This document shows, piece after piece, positions 44,915-54,392 of a DNA stretch of 58,105 bases. A program made the translations under genes and the position numbers. Under the pieces are notes generated by a model. It did not search any database. It saw nothing but the letters and a program-made list of their open reading frames with translations, and was not told the origin of the DNA. Position 1 is the first letter of the stretch. Each line of letters opens with the position of its first letter. The DNA is from Alphaproteobacteria bacterium (GTDB lineage Bacteria; Pseudomonadota; Alphaproteobacteria; Acetobacterales; Acetobacteraceae). The DNA lies in NCBI GenBank assembly GCA_016869735.1, contig VGDL01000018.1, positions 1-58,105 of the forward strand, in the 5' to 3' direction.

Positions 44915-46870
44915 TTAACTGCCCTCTCCGCCATGGGGCAGCAGAGGGCGCAAGCCCTCCAGGTCCCGCTCCGCCCGGCAGACCAGATAGCGTGGCGCGG
45001 CGCCATCGGGGTCAAGCGGCAGGGCCGTCAGGCCGATATCACTGTAAATACGTAATAATTCCGGCCCAACGCGCCAAAACGCGGCTTCAACCTGCGCGGC
45101 TTCACACAAATCCCGAAAGCGCCAAATGGCGGAAACCCTGTCCCGAGCCTCACCTGCTGGATCGCCCAGCGCCAGCCACACCCCATCCCGCTTCAGGAAG
45201 CCAAAGCCCGAGCGACCTGCCTCGCCAAACACTGCCCCATCCGCGGCGGAGAGCGCCGGCGCCATGGCGCCAAGGGCCAAAAGCCTCTCCCGCACCGCTT
45301 CCGAATAGGCAAGCATCGGCGGGCGCGCTGGCAGCAGCAGCCGAAATACCGCAACCAGCAGCAGCAGCGCCGCCAATCCAACTGTGAAGCGGAGCGATTC
45401 CGGCGCATCTGCCGCCAGCACCACACCCCACCAGGCGCGGTCGGCCAACTCGCTCTGATAGGCAACGGTCGCCAGCGTCAGCCCACAAATGGCGCCTGCG
45501 GCAAGTGCGCCCAGGCCATCGGCGGAAACCGCTTCGCCGATCAGCCGCGCGTGGCGATAAAAGGCGCCGCGCGCGGTCATCAGCAACAGCGGCACCAGCA
45601 GAAAGACCGCGATCAGCCATAGCGGTTCCCCGCGCAGCACCAGAATCAAGGCGCCATTGACCAGCAGAAAGACCGAGCCCCACCAGGCCAGCACCAGCCG
45701 CCGCACCAGCCCATAAGCCGCCGCCAGCAGCAGCGAACCCACAACGGAAGCGGCAAAATGGCTTGCGGCTTCTTCCAGAAAATCCGGCACAGGGCCAAGC
45801 AGGCTGGGTTTCGGCGGCAGCGCACCGATGAAGATCAGCACAAGCGCGGCAAGACCCGTCAGCCCCGCCAGCACCGGCACTTCGAAGGAAACCGCGATGC
45901 CCCGATCGGGCGCGAGCCGCGCCACCAGCTTGCGCCGCTGGCTGACCTCAAACCCCGCGAAAAGCGCACCGGCCAGGAAAAGCGGAATGATGTAGTAGAA
46001 CAGCCGGAACAGCAGCAGCGCGCCGACAATCGCAGGGGTGGGCATGAAGCCCGCAAGCGCGAATAGGATCGCGCCATCAAATACGCCAATGCCGCCCGGC
46101 ACATTGGCCGCCAGCCCGGCCATATAGGCGGCGATGTAAATCCCAAGAAAATGCAGAAAGCCAAGCCCTTCCGTCGGTGGCAGCAAGGCAAAGAAGATCA
46201 TCGCGGTCACCGCGACATCAGTTGTCGCCAGCGCCACCTGCGCGAGCGCGATACGAAAGCCGGGCAGGTCAATTTCATACCCGAAAAGCCGAATACGCGG
46301 CACGAAGCGCGCCAACACCACATAGGTGATCACAATCGCCCAGCAGCAAAGCCCGAGCAGCGGCAGGATCCAGCGCGGCGCCCCTTCGCCCAAAAAGCTC
46401 AAAAGCTCGGGTTCCAGCACCAGCACCATGCCCGCAATGGCAAAGCCGCCCAGCCCGAAAGTGAGCGAGGTGATGGCAATCACCTTCGCAATCGCAACTG
46501 GTGCTAGCCCCCAACTGGCATAGAAGCGGTAACGCACCGCAGCCCCAGACACCGTGGCGAAGCCGATATTATTCGCGAGCGAATAGGCGCAGAAGGAAGC
46601 AAGCAGGGACCTCCGCCAGGAAACCGGATGCCCGGCATAAATGGATCCCAGCCGATCATAGGCTGAAAGAAGCAAATAGGCGCCAAGCGTACAGCCCGCC
46701 GCCAGCCAAAGCGCGGCAGGTGGTGTGGCATGCAGCGCGGTTTGGATATCGCGCCAGGAAAGGCCGCGAAATTCGCGCTGCACCACATAAAGCGCACCCA
46801 CCAACAGGATCAGCCCGAAACAGGTCGGGCCGTAACGTTTCAAAAGGGACAGTATCCCCTGCCGCGTCAC
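44915..46870 (-). CDS. mprF: MprF-like phosphatidylglycerol flippase with truncated synthase domain
   Basis: A 651-residue membrane protein; full MprF is about 850-880. The N-terminal flippase region (about 1-330) is intact, with [21 protein letters not shown] and the [12 protein letters not shown] signature. More hydrophobic helices run to about residue 505. The cytoplasmic DUF2156 synthase domain starts ([29 protein letters not shown]) but stops after about 135 residues at [16 protein letters not shown], where complete relatives enter the second GNAT half that binds aminoacyl-tRNA. It overlaps lysK by 4 bp. Aminoacyl-phosphatidylglycerol synthesis therefore looks doubtful; lipid flipping could remain. 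Confidence 0.87.
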   Translation of the reverse strand: MTRQGILSLLKRYGPTCFGLILLVGALYVVQREFRGLSWRDIQTALHATPPAALWLAAGCTLGAYLLLSAYDRLGSIYAGHPVSWRRSLLASFCAYSLANNIGFATVSGAAVRYRFYASWGLAPVAIAKVIAITSLTFGLGGFAIAGMVLVLEPELLSFLGEGAPRWILPLLGLCCWAIVITYVVLARFVPRIRLFGYEIDLPGFRIALAQVALATTDVAVTAMIFFALLPPTEGLGFLHFLGIYIAAYMAGLAANVPGGIGVFDGAILFALAGFMPTPAIVGALLLFRLFYYIIPLFLAGALFAGFEVSQRRKLVARLAPDRGIAVSFEVPVLAGLTGLAALVLIFIGALPPKPSLLGPVPDFLEEAASHFAASVVGSLLLAAAYGLVRRLVLAWWGSVFLLVNGALILVLRGEPLWLIAVFLLVPLLLMTARGAFYRHARLIGEAVSADGLGALAAGAICGLTLATVAYQSELADRAWWGVVLAADAPESLRFTVGLAALLLLVAVFRLLLPARPPMLAYSEAVRERLLALGAMAPALSAADGAVFGEAGRSGFGFLKRDGVWLALGDPAGEARDRVSAIWRFRDLCEAAQVEAAFWRVGPELLRIYSDIGLTALPLDPDGAAPRYLVCRAERDLEGLRPLLPHGGEGS

Positions 46871-48489
46871 GCGCCTTCACTCTCCGCCCGCGCCAGCGCG
46901 GTTTCAATCAGGCCGATGGTGCCGGCCACGCCATAAAGCGCGATGAAGCCGCCAAAGCGCGGGCCTTCTTCCTGGCCAAGCAGCACCTGATAGAGCGCAT
47001 TGAACCAGGCACGCGAAACACCCATTCGGCCGTCTTTGGTCGGCTCCAGGAAGGGTTCCCGCCGCCCGGCATCAAACACCAAATCCTGCGCGGCCTTGGC
47101 GCGTTCTTCCGCCGGCATGGCTTCAAGATCCGCCGCGCGGTCACGCAAGGCCGCCATTAGCGCATTCAGCGCTTCACGCTCAGCCGCGCTTGGGGAGCGG
47201 AAGCGCTTCATGGGCGCCACGAAATCCCGGTAATAGGCAACAGCGTAAGTCACCAGCTTGCCGAGCAAGGGTTGTGTCGCTTGTGTCGCGCCCGGCGCGT
47301 AACGCGCCAGAAAACCCCAGAGCAAATCAGGATCATCCGCATTCACCACACTCGCCAAATTAAGCAGCATGGTGAAGGAAACCGGGGGTTCCGGGTCATT
47401 CGGTGCGGCGCCGCCATGGATATGCCAGGCCGGGTTCGCGGCATCCGGCGCGGTGCGGAGCCTTGTCCGGTGTTGCAGATATTCATCCACGGCGCGTGGG
47501 ATTTGATCGAAGTAAAGCCGCTTGGCGCGTTGCGGCTGATTATACATGAAAAGCGAAAGGCTTTCCGGCGGCGCATAGCGCAGCCATTCTTCAATCGTCA
47601 GGCCATTGCCCTTGGATTTGGAAATTTTCTGGCCCTGTTCATCCAGGAAATGTTCGTAAGTGAAGCCCTCAGGCGGTGGGCCACCCAACACGCGGCAAAT
47701 CGCGGAAGACAGCCGGACAGAATCAATCAAATCCTTGCCCGACATTTCGTAATCCACGCCCAGCGCATACCAGCGCAAAGCCCAATCCGCCTTCCATTGC
47801 GCCTTGCAATGCCCGCCCGTGATACGCGTGCCGAATTTTTCCCCGCTTTCGGGATCGCGCCAGACCAGCATGTCCTGATCCGGGCGGACTTCATCCATCG
47901 GCACCTGCATCACCACGCCGGTTTTCGGGTGAATGGGCAGGAAGGGCGAATAGGTGGCGCGGCGATCAGGGCCAAGGGTGGGCAGGATCACTTCCAGCAC
48001 CTTGGCGTGATTTTCGGCCATCCTCAGCAGCGCCGCATCAAACCTGCCGGAACGATAGTAATCGGATGAGGACGCGAATTCGTAATCAAAGCCGAAGGCA
48101 TCCAGAAAGGCGCGCAGCCGCGCGTTATTGTGGTGTCCGAAGCTTTCATGTGTGCCGAAAGGGTCCGGGATCGCCGTGACGGGCCGGCCGAGATGCGTGG
48201 CCAGCATGTCCTTATTCGGCACATTATCCGGCACCTTGCGCAGCCCATCCATGTCATCGCTGAAGGCGATCAGGCGCGAAGGAAGCCCCGTGAGCTGCGT
48301 GAAGGCATGCCTGATCCAGCTGGTGCGCGCGACTTCGCCGAAAGTGCCGATATGCGGCAGGCCGGAAGGGCCATAGCCCGTTTCAAACAGCGCCGATTTC
48401 TTGCCGGAAGCGGCCAGACGGGCTGCGACCTTCCGCGCCTCCTCAAAGGGCCAGGCCTTCACGGCGGAAAAATCAGCGGCGGCGGACAT
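46867..48489 (-). CDS. lysK: class I lysine--tRNA ligase
   Basis: A 540-residue class I lysyl-tRNA synthetase of the archaeal/alphaproteobacterial type, unrelated to class II LysS. The HIGH motif appears as [16 protein letters not shown] near residue 45, and the KMSKS loop as [27 protein letters not shown] and the DYYRSGRFD segment are also specific to this class. It charges tRNA-Lys. ATG 48489 fits the family. Its end overlaps mprF by 4 bp, linking Lys-tRNA production with a potential consumer. Confidence 0.95.
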   Translation of the reverse strand: MSAAADFSAVKAWPFEEARKVAARLAASGKKSALFETGYGPSGLPHIGTFGEVARTSWIRHAFTQLTGLPSRLIAFSDDMDGLRKVPDNVPNKDMLATHLGRPVTAIPDPFGTHESFGHHNNARLRAFLDAFGFDYEFASSSDYYRSGRFDAALLRMAENHAKVLEVILPTLGPDRRATYSPFLPIHPKTGVVMQVPMDEVRPDQDMLVWRDPESGEKFGTRITGGHCKAQWKADWALRWYALGVDYEMSGKDLIDSVRLSSAICRVLGGPPPEGFTYEHFLDEQGQKISKSKGNGLTIEEWLRYAPPESLSLFMYNQPQRAKRLYFDQIPRAVDEYLQHRTRLRTAPDAANPAWHIHGGAAPNDPEPPVSFTMLLNLASVVNADDPDLLWGFLARYAPGATQATQPLLGKLVTYAVAYYRDFVAPMKRFRSPSAAEREALNALMAALRDRAADLEAMPAEERAKAAQDLVFDAGRREPFLEPTKDGRMGVSRAWFNALYQVLLGQEEGPRFGGFIALYGVAGTIGLIETALARAESEGA

Positions 48490-48635
48490 TGGCAGTGATT
48501 ATCCTTAAGCGTTGGAAGGGCTGCTTATAGGCAGGCCGCGCGCAGGTGGCGAGGCCCAAGCCCCGCTACCTGTTCCATCTTTGTGCTTTCTGCGTTAAAC
48601 CGCCCGCCTTCAAGCTTTACCACGGGAAAATTGCA

Positions 48636-49634
48636 ATGCGTGTCGGCGTGATTGGGGCCTCCGGTGCGGTGGGCCGCGAATTGGTGGATGTGCTGGGGCG
48701 TCGGGCTTTTCCGATGACCTCGCTCAGGCTTTTTGCCTCTGCCCGTAGCGCCGGCACCAAACTGAATACCCCGCTGGGTGAGGCCGAGATCGAGACCTTC
48801 AGCGATGCCGCCATGCGTGATCTTGATCTCGCGCTGCTCGCGGTCTCGGGCGATTTCGCCAAGGCGCATGCGCCGGCCATGGTGGCGGCGGGCGTGCATG
48901 TGGTGGATAATTCCTCCGCATTCCGGTTGCAGGATGACGTGCCGCTGGTGGTGCCGGAAGTGAATGCTGGTGCCATTGGCGGCGCCAAGCTGATCGCCAA
49001 CCCCAATTGCACCACGGCCATTCTGGTGGTGGCGCTGGAGCCTTTGCGCCAGGCTTTCGGCCTGAAGCGCGTGATTGTTTCCACCTATCAGGCGGCCTCC
49101 GGCGCCGGGGCGGAAGGCATGACGGAATTGGAACGCGAAACCCGCCGTGTGTTGGTGGATGGGGCGAAGGCGGGGCATGAAGTGTTCCGCTACCCGCTGC
49201 CCTTCAACGTCATTCCGCAAATCGATAGCTTCCAGCCCAATGGCTATACGCGCGAGGAAATGAAGGTGGTTTGGGAAAGCCGGAAGATCATGGGCATGCC
49301 CGATCTGCCGATTTCCTGCACGGCGGTGCGTATCCCGACCTTCCGCGTGCATGCCGAAGCGGTGACGATTGAAACCGAACGCCCCGTAACGCCAGAAGCC
49401 GCGCGCGACGTGTTGCGCAAGGCGGCGGGCGTAAAGGTGGTGGATGACCCGGAAGCAGGCCTCTATCCCATGCCGCTGACCGCAACGGGCCAAGATGATG
49501 TGGAAGCCGGGCGCATCCGCGCGAATCCGGTGTTTGGTGACCGGGGCCTCGATTTCTTCCTGTGCGGTGATCAATTGCTGAAAGGTGCCGCGCTGAATGC
49601 GGTGCAGATCGCCGAAAGGCTGCGCGCAGCGTGA
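48636..49634 (+). CDS. asd: aspartate-semialdehyde dehydrogenase
   Basis: Asd reduces aspartyl phosphate to aspartate semialdehyde on the way to lysine, threonine, methionine and diaminopimelate. In 332 residues it has the NADP loop VGVIGASGAVGRELVDVL, the VDNSSAFRL block, the catalytic Cys125 in ANPNCTTAIL, the YQAASGAGAEGM segment, and the catalytic His in IPTFRVHAEAV. Start at ATG 48636 gives the standard N-terminus; the in-frame start 30 codons upstream is not family-like. Confidence 0.95.
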   Translation: MRVGVIGASGAVGRELVDVLGRRAFPMTSLRLFASARSAGTKLNTPLGEAEIETFSDAAMRDLDLALLAVSGDFAKAHAPAMVAAGVHVVDNSSAFRLQDDVPLVVPEVNAGAIGGAKLIANPNCTTAILVVALEPLRQAFGLKRVIVSTYQAASGAGAEGMTELERETRRVLVDGAKAGHEVFRYPLPFNVIPQIDSFQPNGYTREEMKVVWESRKIMGMPDLPISCTAVRIPTFRVHAEAVTIETERPVTPEAARDVLRKAAGVKVVDDPEAGLYPMPLTATGQDDVEAGRIRANPVFGDRGLDFFLCGDQLLKGAALNAVQIAERLRAA

Positions 49635-49667
49635 GGCAAGGGCTGCGCGCCCTTTCGCCTGAACCGC

Positions 49668-52460
49668 ATGGCTGAAAAGCCCGTCGCGCCGCGTTTGTTA
49701 TTGCCCGATGTGCCCGCTTTGGTGGCGGGGCAGGGGCGCGCGGTGGTGCTGGATACCGATGGCAGCATTGAAACCTTGCCGGCGCGCGCAGCGGCGGCGC
49801 GGTTGACCGAGGCCGCGCCATTGCTGGTGCATGCGCCCGCGACAGCGCGGCGCCTTGGCGTGGCGGGCATTGGTCTGACGCATGACCTGCTGGAGCTTTT
49901 CGCCTTCGCCCTGCCTGCCGCTTCCTGCGCGCCGACCCCGCGCGGCCTTGCCCTGGCGCTTGGCCTGCCCGCGCCGCGCGATGATGAAGCGGCGGTGGCA
50001 TTGCTGCCCGATATCGCCACCGAATTGCTGCGCCGCTTGGCCGATGATCGCGCCGCGCCGCTCAATCGCGACGCTGCAAGCCTCGCCGCGCGCATGGGTG
50101 AAGCCGGCTGGCCCTGGGCGCGTTCGGTGTTGGCGGCGCTGGGTGCACCGGCCGCGCGTTCCGGCATGGAGGGTTTGCGCGTCTGGCGCCGCCTGCCGGA
50201 ATGGGAGGAAGCCGCACCTGGCAATCCGCCATCCTCCTTCGGGATAGAGCCGCATGAGGCGCGCACGCGGCTCGCGCAGATCTTGGGCGAAGGCGCAGAA
50301 CAACGCCCGCAACAGGCGGATTATGCCTCGGCCGCCGCAGCGGCTTTTGCACCGCGGGAAGATCAGGGCGCTCCGGCGCTGGTGCTGGCGGAAGCCGGCA
50401 CGGGCACGGGCAAGACGCTTGGCTATGTGGCGCCGGCCAGTCTTTGGGCGGAACGCAATGGCGCGCCGGTGTGGATTTCGACCTTCACGCGCAATCTGCA
50501 ACGCCAGATAGATCAGGAAACCGCGCGGCTTTTTCCTGATGCGGAAGACCGCCGCCGCCGCGTGGTGCTGCGCAAAGGGCGCGAAAATTACCTCTGTCTT
50601 CTGAATCTGGAAGATGCGCTGGGCTTTTCAGCCATGCCGGGGCAGGGTGTCGCGCTTGGCCTGGTGGCGCGCTGGGCGGCTGCGACGCGCGATGGCGATA
50701 TTCTGGGCGGTGATTTTCCCGGCTGGCTTTCGGAACTATTCGGCACCAATACCATCATGCCGCTCGCGGACCGGCGCGGTGAGTGCATCCACGCAGCCTG
50801 TCCGCATTACCGCAAATGCTTTGTTGAACATTCCATCCGCCGCGCACGCGGCGCTTCGATTGTGATTGCCAATCACGCGCTGGTGATGATCCAGGCCGCA
50901 CTCGGTGGTGGTGAGGATGGCCGTGCGCTGCGCCTCGTGTTCGATGAAGGCCATCATTTGTTCGATGCCGCCGATAGCGCCTTTTCTGCTGACCTGACGG
51001 GTGCGGAAATGGCGGAGCTGCGCCGCTGGATTCTGGGTGCGGAAGGCGGGCGGTCCCGTGCGCGGGGCCTCAAGCGGCGCTTGGAGGAATTGGTCGGCGA
51101 AAGGCCGGAATTGCAGGCGCCTTTGGAAGCCGCCCTGCAAGCGGCGCGTGCCTTGCCCGCGGGCGGTTGGTCTGGCCGGCTGAACGAAGAAGGCGCAGTT
51201 GATCTGGCGGGCGCGCCGGCCAATCCGGCCGAGGCGTTTTTGAGCGCCGTGCGCCGGCAAGTGCGCGCCCGCAATGCAGAAGCGGAAGAAGCCGGGTTTT
51301 ACGATGCGGAATGTGATCTTTTCCCGCTGAACGCGGATATGGCGGAAGTCGCAGGCGGGCTTGAACGCGCGCTGCAACGCCTGGAAGCGCCGGTGCGGCA
51401 TTTGCGGGAAAAGCTGCTGGCCCGCATGGAAGATGAAGCGGCCGAGATTGAAGCCAATGACCGGCTGCGGATTGAAGCGATTTGCGGGTCGCTCGAACGC
51501 CGCGTGGTGATGCCGCTGGCTGCCTGGCGCGCGATGCTGACGCGCATTGGCGGCGAGGAACCCGCACCGGGCGCGCGGCCCGATATGGTGGATTGGCTTT
51601 CGATTGAACGGCGCGGCGGGCAGGATGCCGATGCGGGTATGCATCGCCATTGGCTTGATCCGACAATCCCCTTCGCGATGCAGGTGGCAGCGCCCGCGCA
51701 TGGTGTGCTGATTACCTCAGCCACCTTACGCGATGCGGCGGAGGCTGAGGAAGATGACCCCGAAGCCGCCTGGCGCGAAGCGGAAGGCCGCACGGGTGCG
51801 GCGCATTTGCCGCTGCCCGCCATTCGTGCCGCTGTGGCTTCGCCCTTCGATTACGCCGCGCGCACGCGCTGCATTGTGGTGACCGATGTGGCGCGGGAGA
51901 ACACCGCGCAAATCGCCGGTGCGATGCGGGAATTGTTCCTCGCATCCGGCGGCGGCGCACTGGGGCTATTCACCGCCATTCGTCGCCTGCGCGATGTGCA
52001 TGCGCGCATTGCCCCCACCTTGGAAGAAGCCGGCTTGCCGCTTTATGCGCAGCATATGGATGCAATGGATAACGCCACTTTGGTGGATGTGTTTCGGGCC
52101 GAGGAAAATTCCTGTCTGCTGGGCACGGATGCCATGCGCGATGGCGTGGACGTACCGGGGCGGTCCTTGCGCCTTTTGGTGTTTGACCGCGTGCCTTGGC
52201 CGCGGCCGAGCATTCTGCACCGCGAAAGGCGCCTTCATTTATCCGAGGGTAGGCCGAAGGATTATGATGACCGCATCACGCGCCATCGGCTGCGGCAGGC
52301 TTTTGGCCGTTTGATTAGACGCGCCGATGACAAGGGCGTGTTTGTGATACTCGATCGGTCCTGCCCATCGCGCCTGCTGGCCGGGCTGCCATCCGGCGTA
52401 TTGCTGCGCCGCATGGGGCTGGCCGATGCGGCGCGGGAAGTGCGGGAGTTTCTCCGTTAG
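49668..52460 (+). CDS. DinG-type superfamily 2 ATP-dependent DNA helicase with Fe-S cluster
   Basis: A 930-residue XPD/DinG-type helicase. Walker A AEAGTGTGKT is at 241-250, and the four-cysteine Fe-S site is C310 with C373-x4-C378-x5-C384. The DEAH box reads DEGH (426-429), followed by the C-terminal helicase half with DRVPWPRPSILHRER and the motif VI-like RQAFGRLIRRADDKG. Residues about 1-230 look like a decayed DnaQ exonuclease fold: VVLDTDG, HDLLELFAFALP and LALALGLP in order, but lacking the catalytic acids. A role in repairing forked or R-looped DNA is inferred. It ends with a 4-bp convergent overlap. Confidence 0.88.
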   Translation: MAEKPVAPRLLLPDVPALVAGQGRAVVLDTDGSIETLPARAAAARLTEAAPLLVHAPATARRLGVAGIGLTHDLLELFAFALPAASCAPTPRGLALALGLPAPRDDEAAVALLPDIATELLRRLADDRAAPLNRDAASLAARMGEAGWPWARSVLAALGAPAARSGMEGLRVWRRLPEWEEAAPGNPPSSFGIEPHEARTRLAQILGEGAEQRPQQADYASAAAAAFAPREDQGAPALVLAEAGTGTGKTLGYVAPASLWAERNGAPVWISTFTRNLQRQIDQETARLFPDAEDRRRRVVLRKGRENYLCLLNLEDALGFSAMPGQGVALGLVARWAAATRDGDILGGDFPGWLSELFGTNTIMPLADRRGECIHAACPHYRKCFVEHSIRRARGASIVIANHALVMIQAALGGGEDGRALRLVFDEGHHLFDAADSAFSADLTGAEMAELRRWILGAEGGRSRARGLKRRLEELVGERPELQAPLEAALQAARALPAGGWSGRLNEEGAVDLAGAPANPAEAFLSAVRRQVRARNAEAEEAGFYDAECDLFPLNADMAEVAGGLERALQRLEAPVRHLREKLLARMEDEAAEIEANDRLRIEAICGSLERRVVMPLAAWRAMLTRIGGEEPAPGARPDMVDWLSIERRGGQDADAGMHRHWLDPTIPFAMQVAAPAHGVLITSATLRDAAEAEEDDPEAAWREAEGRTGAAHLPLPAIRAAVASPFDYAARTRCIVVTDVARENTAQIAGAMRELFLASGGGALGLFTAIRRLRDVHARIAPTLEEAGLPLYAQHMDAMDNATLVDVFRAEENSCLLGTDAMRDGVDVPGRSLRLLVFDRVPWPRPSILHRERRLHLSEGRPKDYDDRITRHRLRQAFGRLIRRADDKGVFVILDRSCPSRLLAGLPSGVLLRRMGLADAAREVREFLR

Positions 52461-53254
52461 TCTTGCTCTATCTCCGGCATGCGGTAGCGATCCGCCGGGT
52501 CATTCCACCCCTTGAAATTCGGCGTGCGTTTTTCGGCAAAAGCAGCGCGGCTTTCCAGCAGATCGGACTTGTCGCCATGTTCATGCAGCCTGGCGGCGAG
52601 CCGCTGTTGCGCTGCCGTTGGCGCCGGGCGCATGCGGCGCATCATATGGATGGTGTTGACCCGCGCGGCAGGCGGCAGGGTCAGCATGTGCCGCGCCATT
52701 TCAAGCGCAGTTTCCATCAGCGCTTCGGGTTCCACCAGGCGATTGACGAAACCAAGCTGATAAAAGCGTTCCGCCGTGAAGCGAAAACCAAGCGCCATTT
52801 CCATTGCGACGGGATAGGCAAGATTGGCAAGGTGCCCGTGATTATAGCCGCCAAGCAGCCAGCGCTTTGCCTCCGACACTCCGAAAATCGCGGTAGTGGC
52901 CGCCACGCGCAGATCAGTGCGTTCCACCAGCATGAAGCCGCCGCCCATGGCAAAGCCATTCACTGCGGCAATCACGGGCTTTTCCAAAGTGCCCGCATTG
53001 AAGGGGTCTTCCATGTCAATGCGCCGCCCGCCGGGGCTTTTATCGGCGAGCGATTCCTTCATATCCTCGCCCGCGCAAAAGCCGCGCCCGGTGCCGGTCA
53101 GGATCGCGACTTCAAGCTTCGGATCGGTGCGAAACGCGGTCCAGATGCGTGCCAATTCCAGGCGCATTTCATGGTTCAGTGCATTCAGCCGTTCGGGCCT
53201 ATTCATACGCACCACCAGCACCTGCCCATGGGTTTCGGTTTCAACAACGGCCAT
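52457..53254 (-). CDS. enoyl-CoA hydratase/isomerase family protein
   Basis: A 265-residue crotonase. It has VVRMNRPERLNALNHEMR, the oxyanion segments GRGFCAGEDMKES and VNGFAMGGGFMLVERTD, and the SEAKRWLLGGYNHG segment. The usual Glu-containing P-E-x-x-x-G helix is altered to VSEAKRWLLGG, so the second catalytic acid may be shifted or missing; reaction uncertain. ATG 53254 is chosen because the upstream 26 residues are not family-like. It is convergent with the helicase gene and divergent from the metallo-hydrolase, with a 121-bp spacer. Confidence 0.87.
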   Translation of the reverse strand: MAVVETETHGQVLVVRMNRPERLNALNHEMRLELARIWTAFRTDPKLEVAILTGTGRGFCAGEDMKESLADKSPGGRRIDMEDPFNAGTLEKPVIAAVNGFAMGGGFMLVERTDLRVAATTAIFGVSEAKRWLLGGYNHGHLANLAYPVAMEMALGFRFTAERFYQLGFVNRLVEPEALMETALEMARHMLTLPPAARVNTIHMMRRMRPAPTAAQQRLAARLHEHGDKSDLLESRAAFAEKRTPNFKGWNDPADRYRMPEIEQD

Positions 53255-53375
53255 GACGTTCCCCTTCGATTTTGGGGCATGATGGGCGGGGTCAGCGCGG
53301 CTGACCAGGGGGTATTTCCCAAACCCCCGCATCCTGTTCTAGCCTCGCCCCATAACCCAACCAGGCAGGAAACCC

Positions 53376-54254
53376 ATGCGCAAGCTCACCATTGGCGATG
53401 TCACCATCACCAGCATCATTGAACGCGATGGCCCCTGGCGCGCGCCGGGGCAGATGTTCCCCAATGCGCCGGCGGACCAGATCGAAGCAACGCTGAAGGA
53501 GCTGGAGCCGGAGACCTATGATGTCGCCTCCGGCAAGATGGTGATCACCTATCAAACCTATGTGGTGCGCACGCCGCGCCATACGATTCTGGTGGATACC
53601 TGCACCGGCGAAGACAAGGGCTATCCCGCGCCGATGGATTTCCCGAAGCAGCCCTGGCTTGATGGGCTGAAGGCCGAGGGGCTTTCCTTCGATGACATTG
53701 ATTATGTCATGTGCACCCATCTGCATATTGACCATTCCGGCTGGAATACCGTGCTGCGCGATGGCCGTTGGGTGCCGACCTTCCCGCGCGCCAAATATGT
53801 TTTCCACAAGCGCGAATATGCTGCGTGGGAAGCTTCAACCAAGGCCGGTGAAACCCGCCCGGGTGGCGGTGGTTCCGTTTTCACCATGAATTGCGAACCG
53901 GTGGTGGCGGCGGGGCACGCCATGCTGGTGGATGATGACTTCAGCCTGGATGATTGCATCACCATCGAACCCACACCGGGCCACACCCCCTGCCATTGCT
54001 GCGTGCATATCAAATGCCGCGGCCAGCATGCCGTGATCACGGGGGATCTGATGCATCACGCGCTGCAAATTCATCGCCCTGCCTGGTCCACCATGTTCTG
54101 CTGGGACCCGAATGAGGCCGCCGATAGCCGCACCCGCTTCCTGGCCAATGTCGCCGATACGGATACCAAGCTGCTGCCGATCCATTTCCCCAACCCCTCG
54201 GTCGGGCGGGTGGAATCGAATGGTGATCGGTTCCGCTGGCGCTATATGCGCTGA
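53376..54254 (+). CDS. metallo-beta-lactamase-fold hydrolase
   Basis: A 292-residue MBL-fold protein. The zinc motif THLHIDHSGW lies at 114-123; further ligands are the His in TPGHTPCH and the Asp in VITGDLMHH, with a C-terminal His in LPIHFPNP. This pattern resembles lactonase/AidC-like and quorum-quenching-type MBL members, but many are general esterases. The substrate is unknown. A structured spacer follows its stop codon. Confidence 0.88.
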   Translation: MRKLTIGDVTITSIIERDGPWRAPGQMFPNAPADQIEATLKELEPETYDVASGKMVITYQTYVVRTPRHTILVDTCTGEDKGYPAPMDFPKQPWLDGLKAEGLSFDDIDYVMCTHLHIDHSGWNTVLRDGRWVPTFPRAKYVFHKREYAAWEASTKAGETRPGGGGSVFTMNCEPVVAAGHAMLVDDDFSLDDCITIEPTPGHTPCHCCVHIKCRGQHAVITGDLMHHALQIHRPAWSTMFCWDPNEAADSRTRFLANVADTDTKLLPIHFPNPSVGRVESNGDRFRWRYMR

Positions 54255-54260
54255 ACCATG

Positions 54261-54296
54261 ACCATGCCCGCGCTGCAGGGTTTGCGCGGGATGGTG
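54261..54296 (+). promoter_or_regulatory. strong hairpin after the metallo-hydrolase gene
   Basis: CCCGCGC (54267-54273) pairs with GCGCGGG (54284-54290) around a 10-base loop, and the outer ACCAT/ATGGT extends the stem to 12 bp with one bulged G. It begins seven bases after the stop codon at 54254. There is no U tract, so it could be a Rho-assisted terminator or an mRNA-stability element rather than a classical intrinsic terminator. Confidence 0.5.
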
Positions 54297-54314
54297 CAAA
54301 AGGATGGAAGGTCT

Positions 54315-54355
54315 TGGGCGATGGTTGGGGGGATTAAGAACCCCTCCTGCGCCCA
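54315..54355 (+). promoter_or_regulatory. second hairpin in the cysteine desulfurase leader
   Basis: TGGGCG (54315-54320) can pair with CGCCCA (54350-54355), and an inner GGGG/CCCC pair closes around ATTAAGAA. It lies 38 bp upstream of the cysteine desulfurase ATG at 54393. Together with the preceding hairpin it makes a highly structured 138-bp spacer. Whether it is regulatory is unknown. Confidence 0.35.
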
Positions 54356-54392
54356 TCTAGCCCCACACCCCATTCCGCCCCATCTTCCCCCC

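Noticed and set aside
48525-49574. A 349-codon minus-strand frame opposite asd
   Set aside because: Antisense to aspartate-semialdehyde dehydrogenase, no domain resemblance, His-rich shadow composition.
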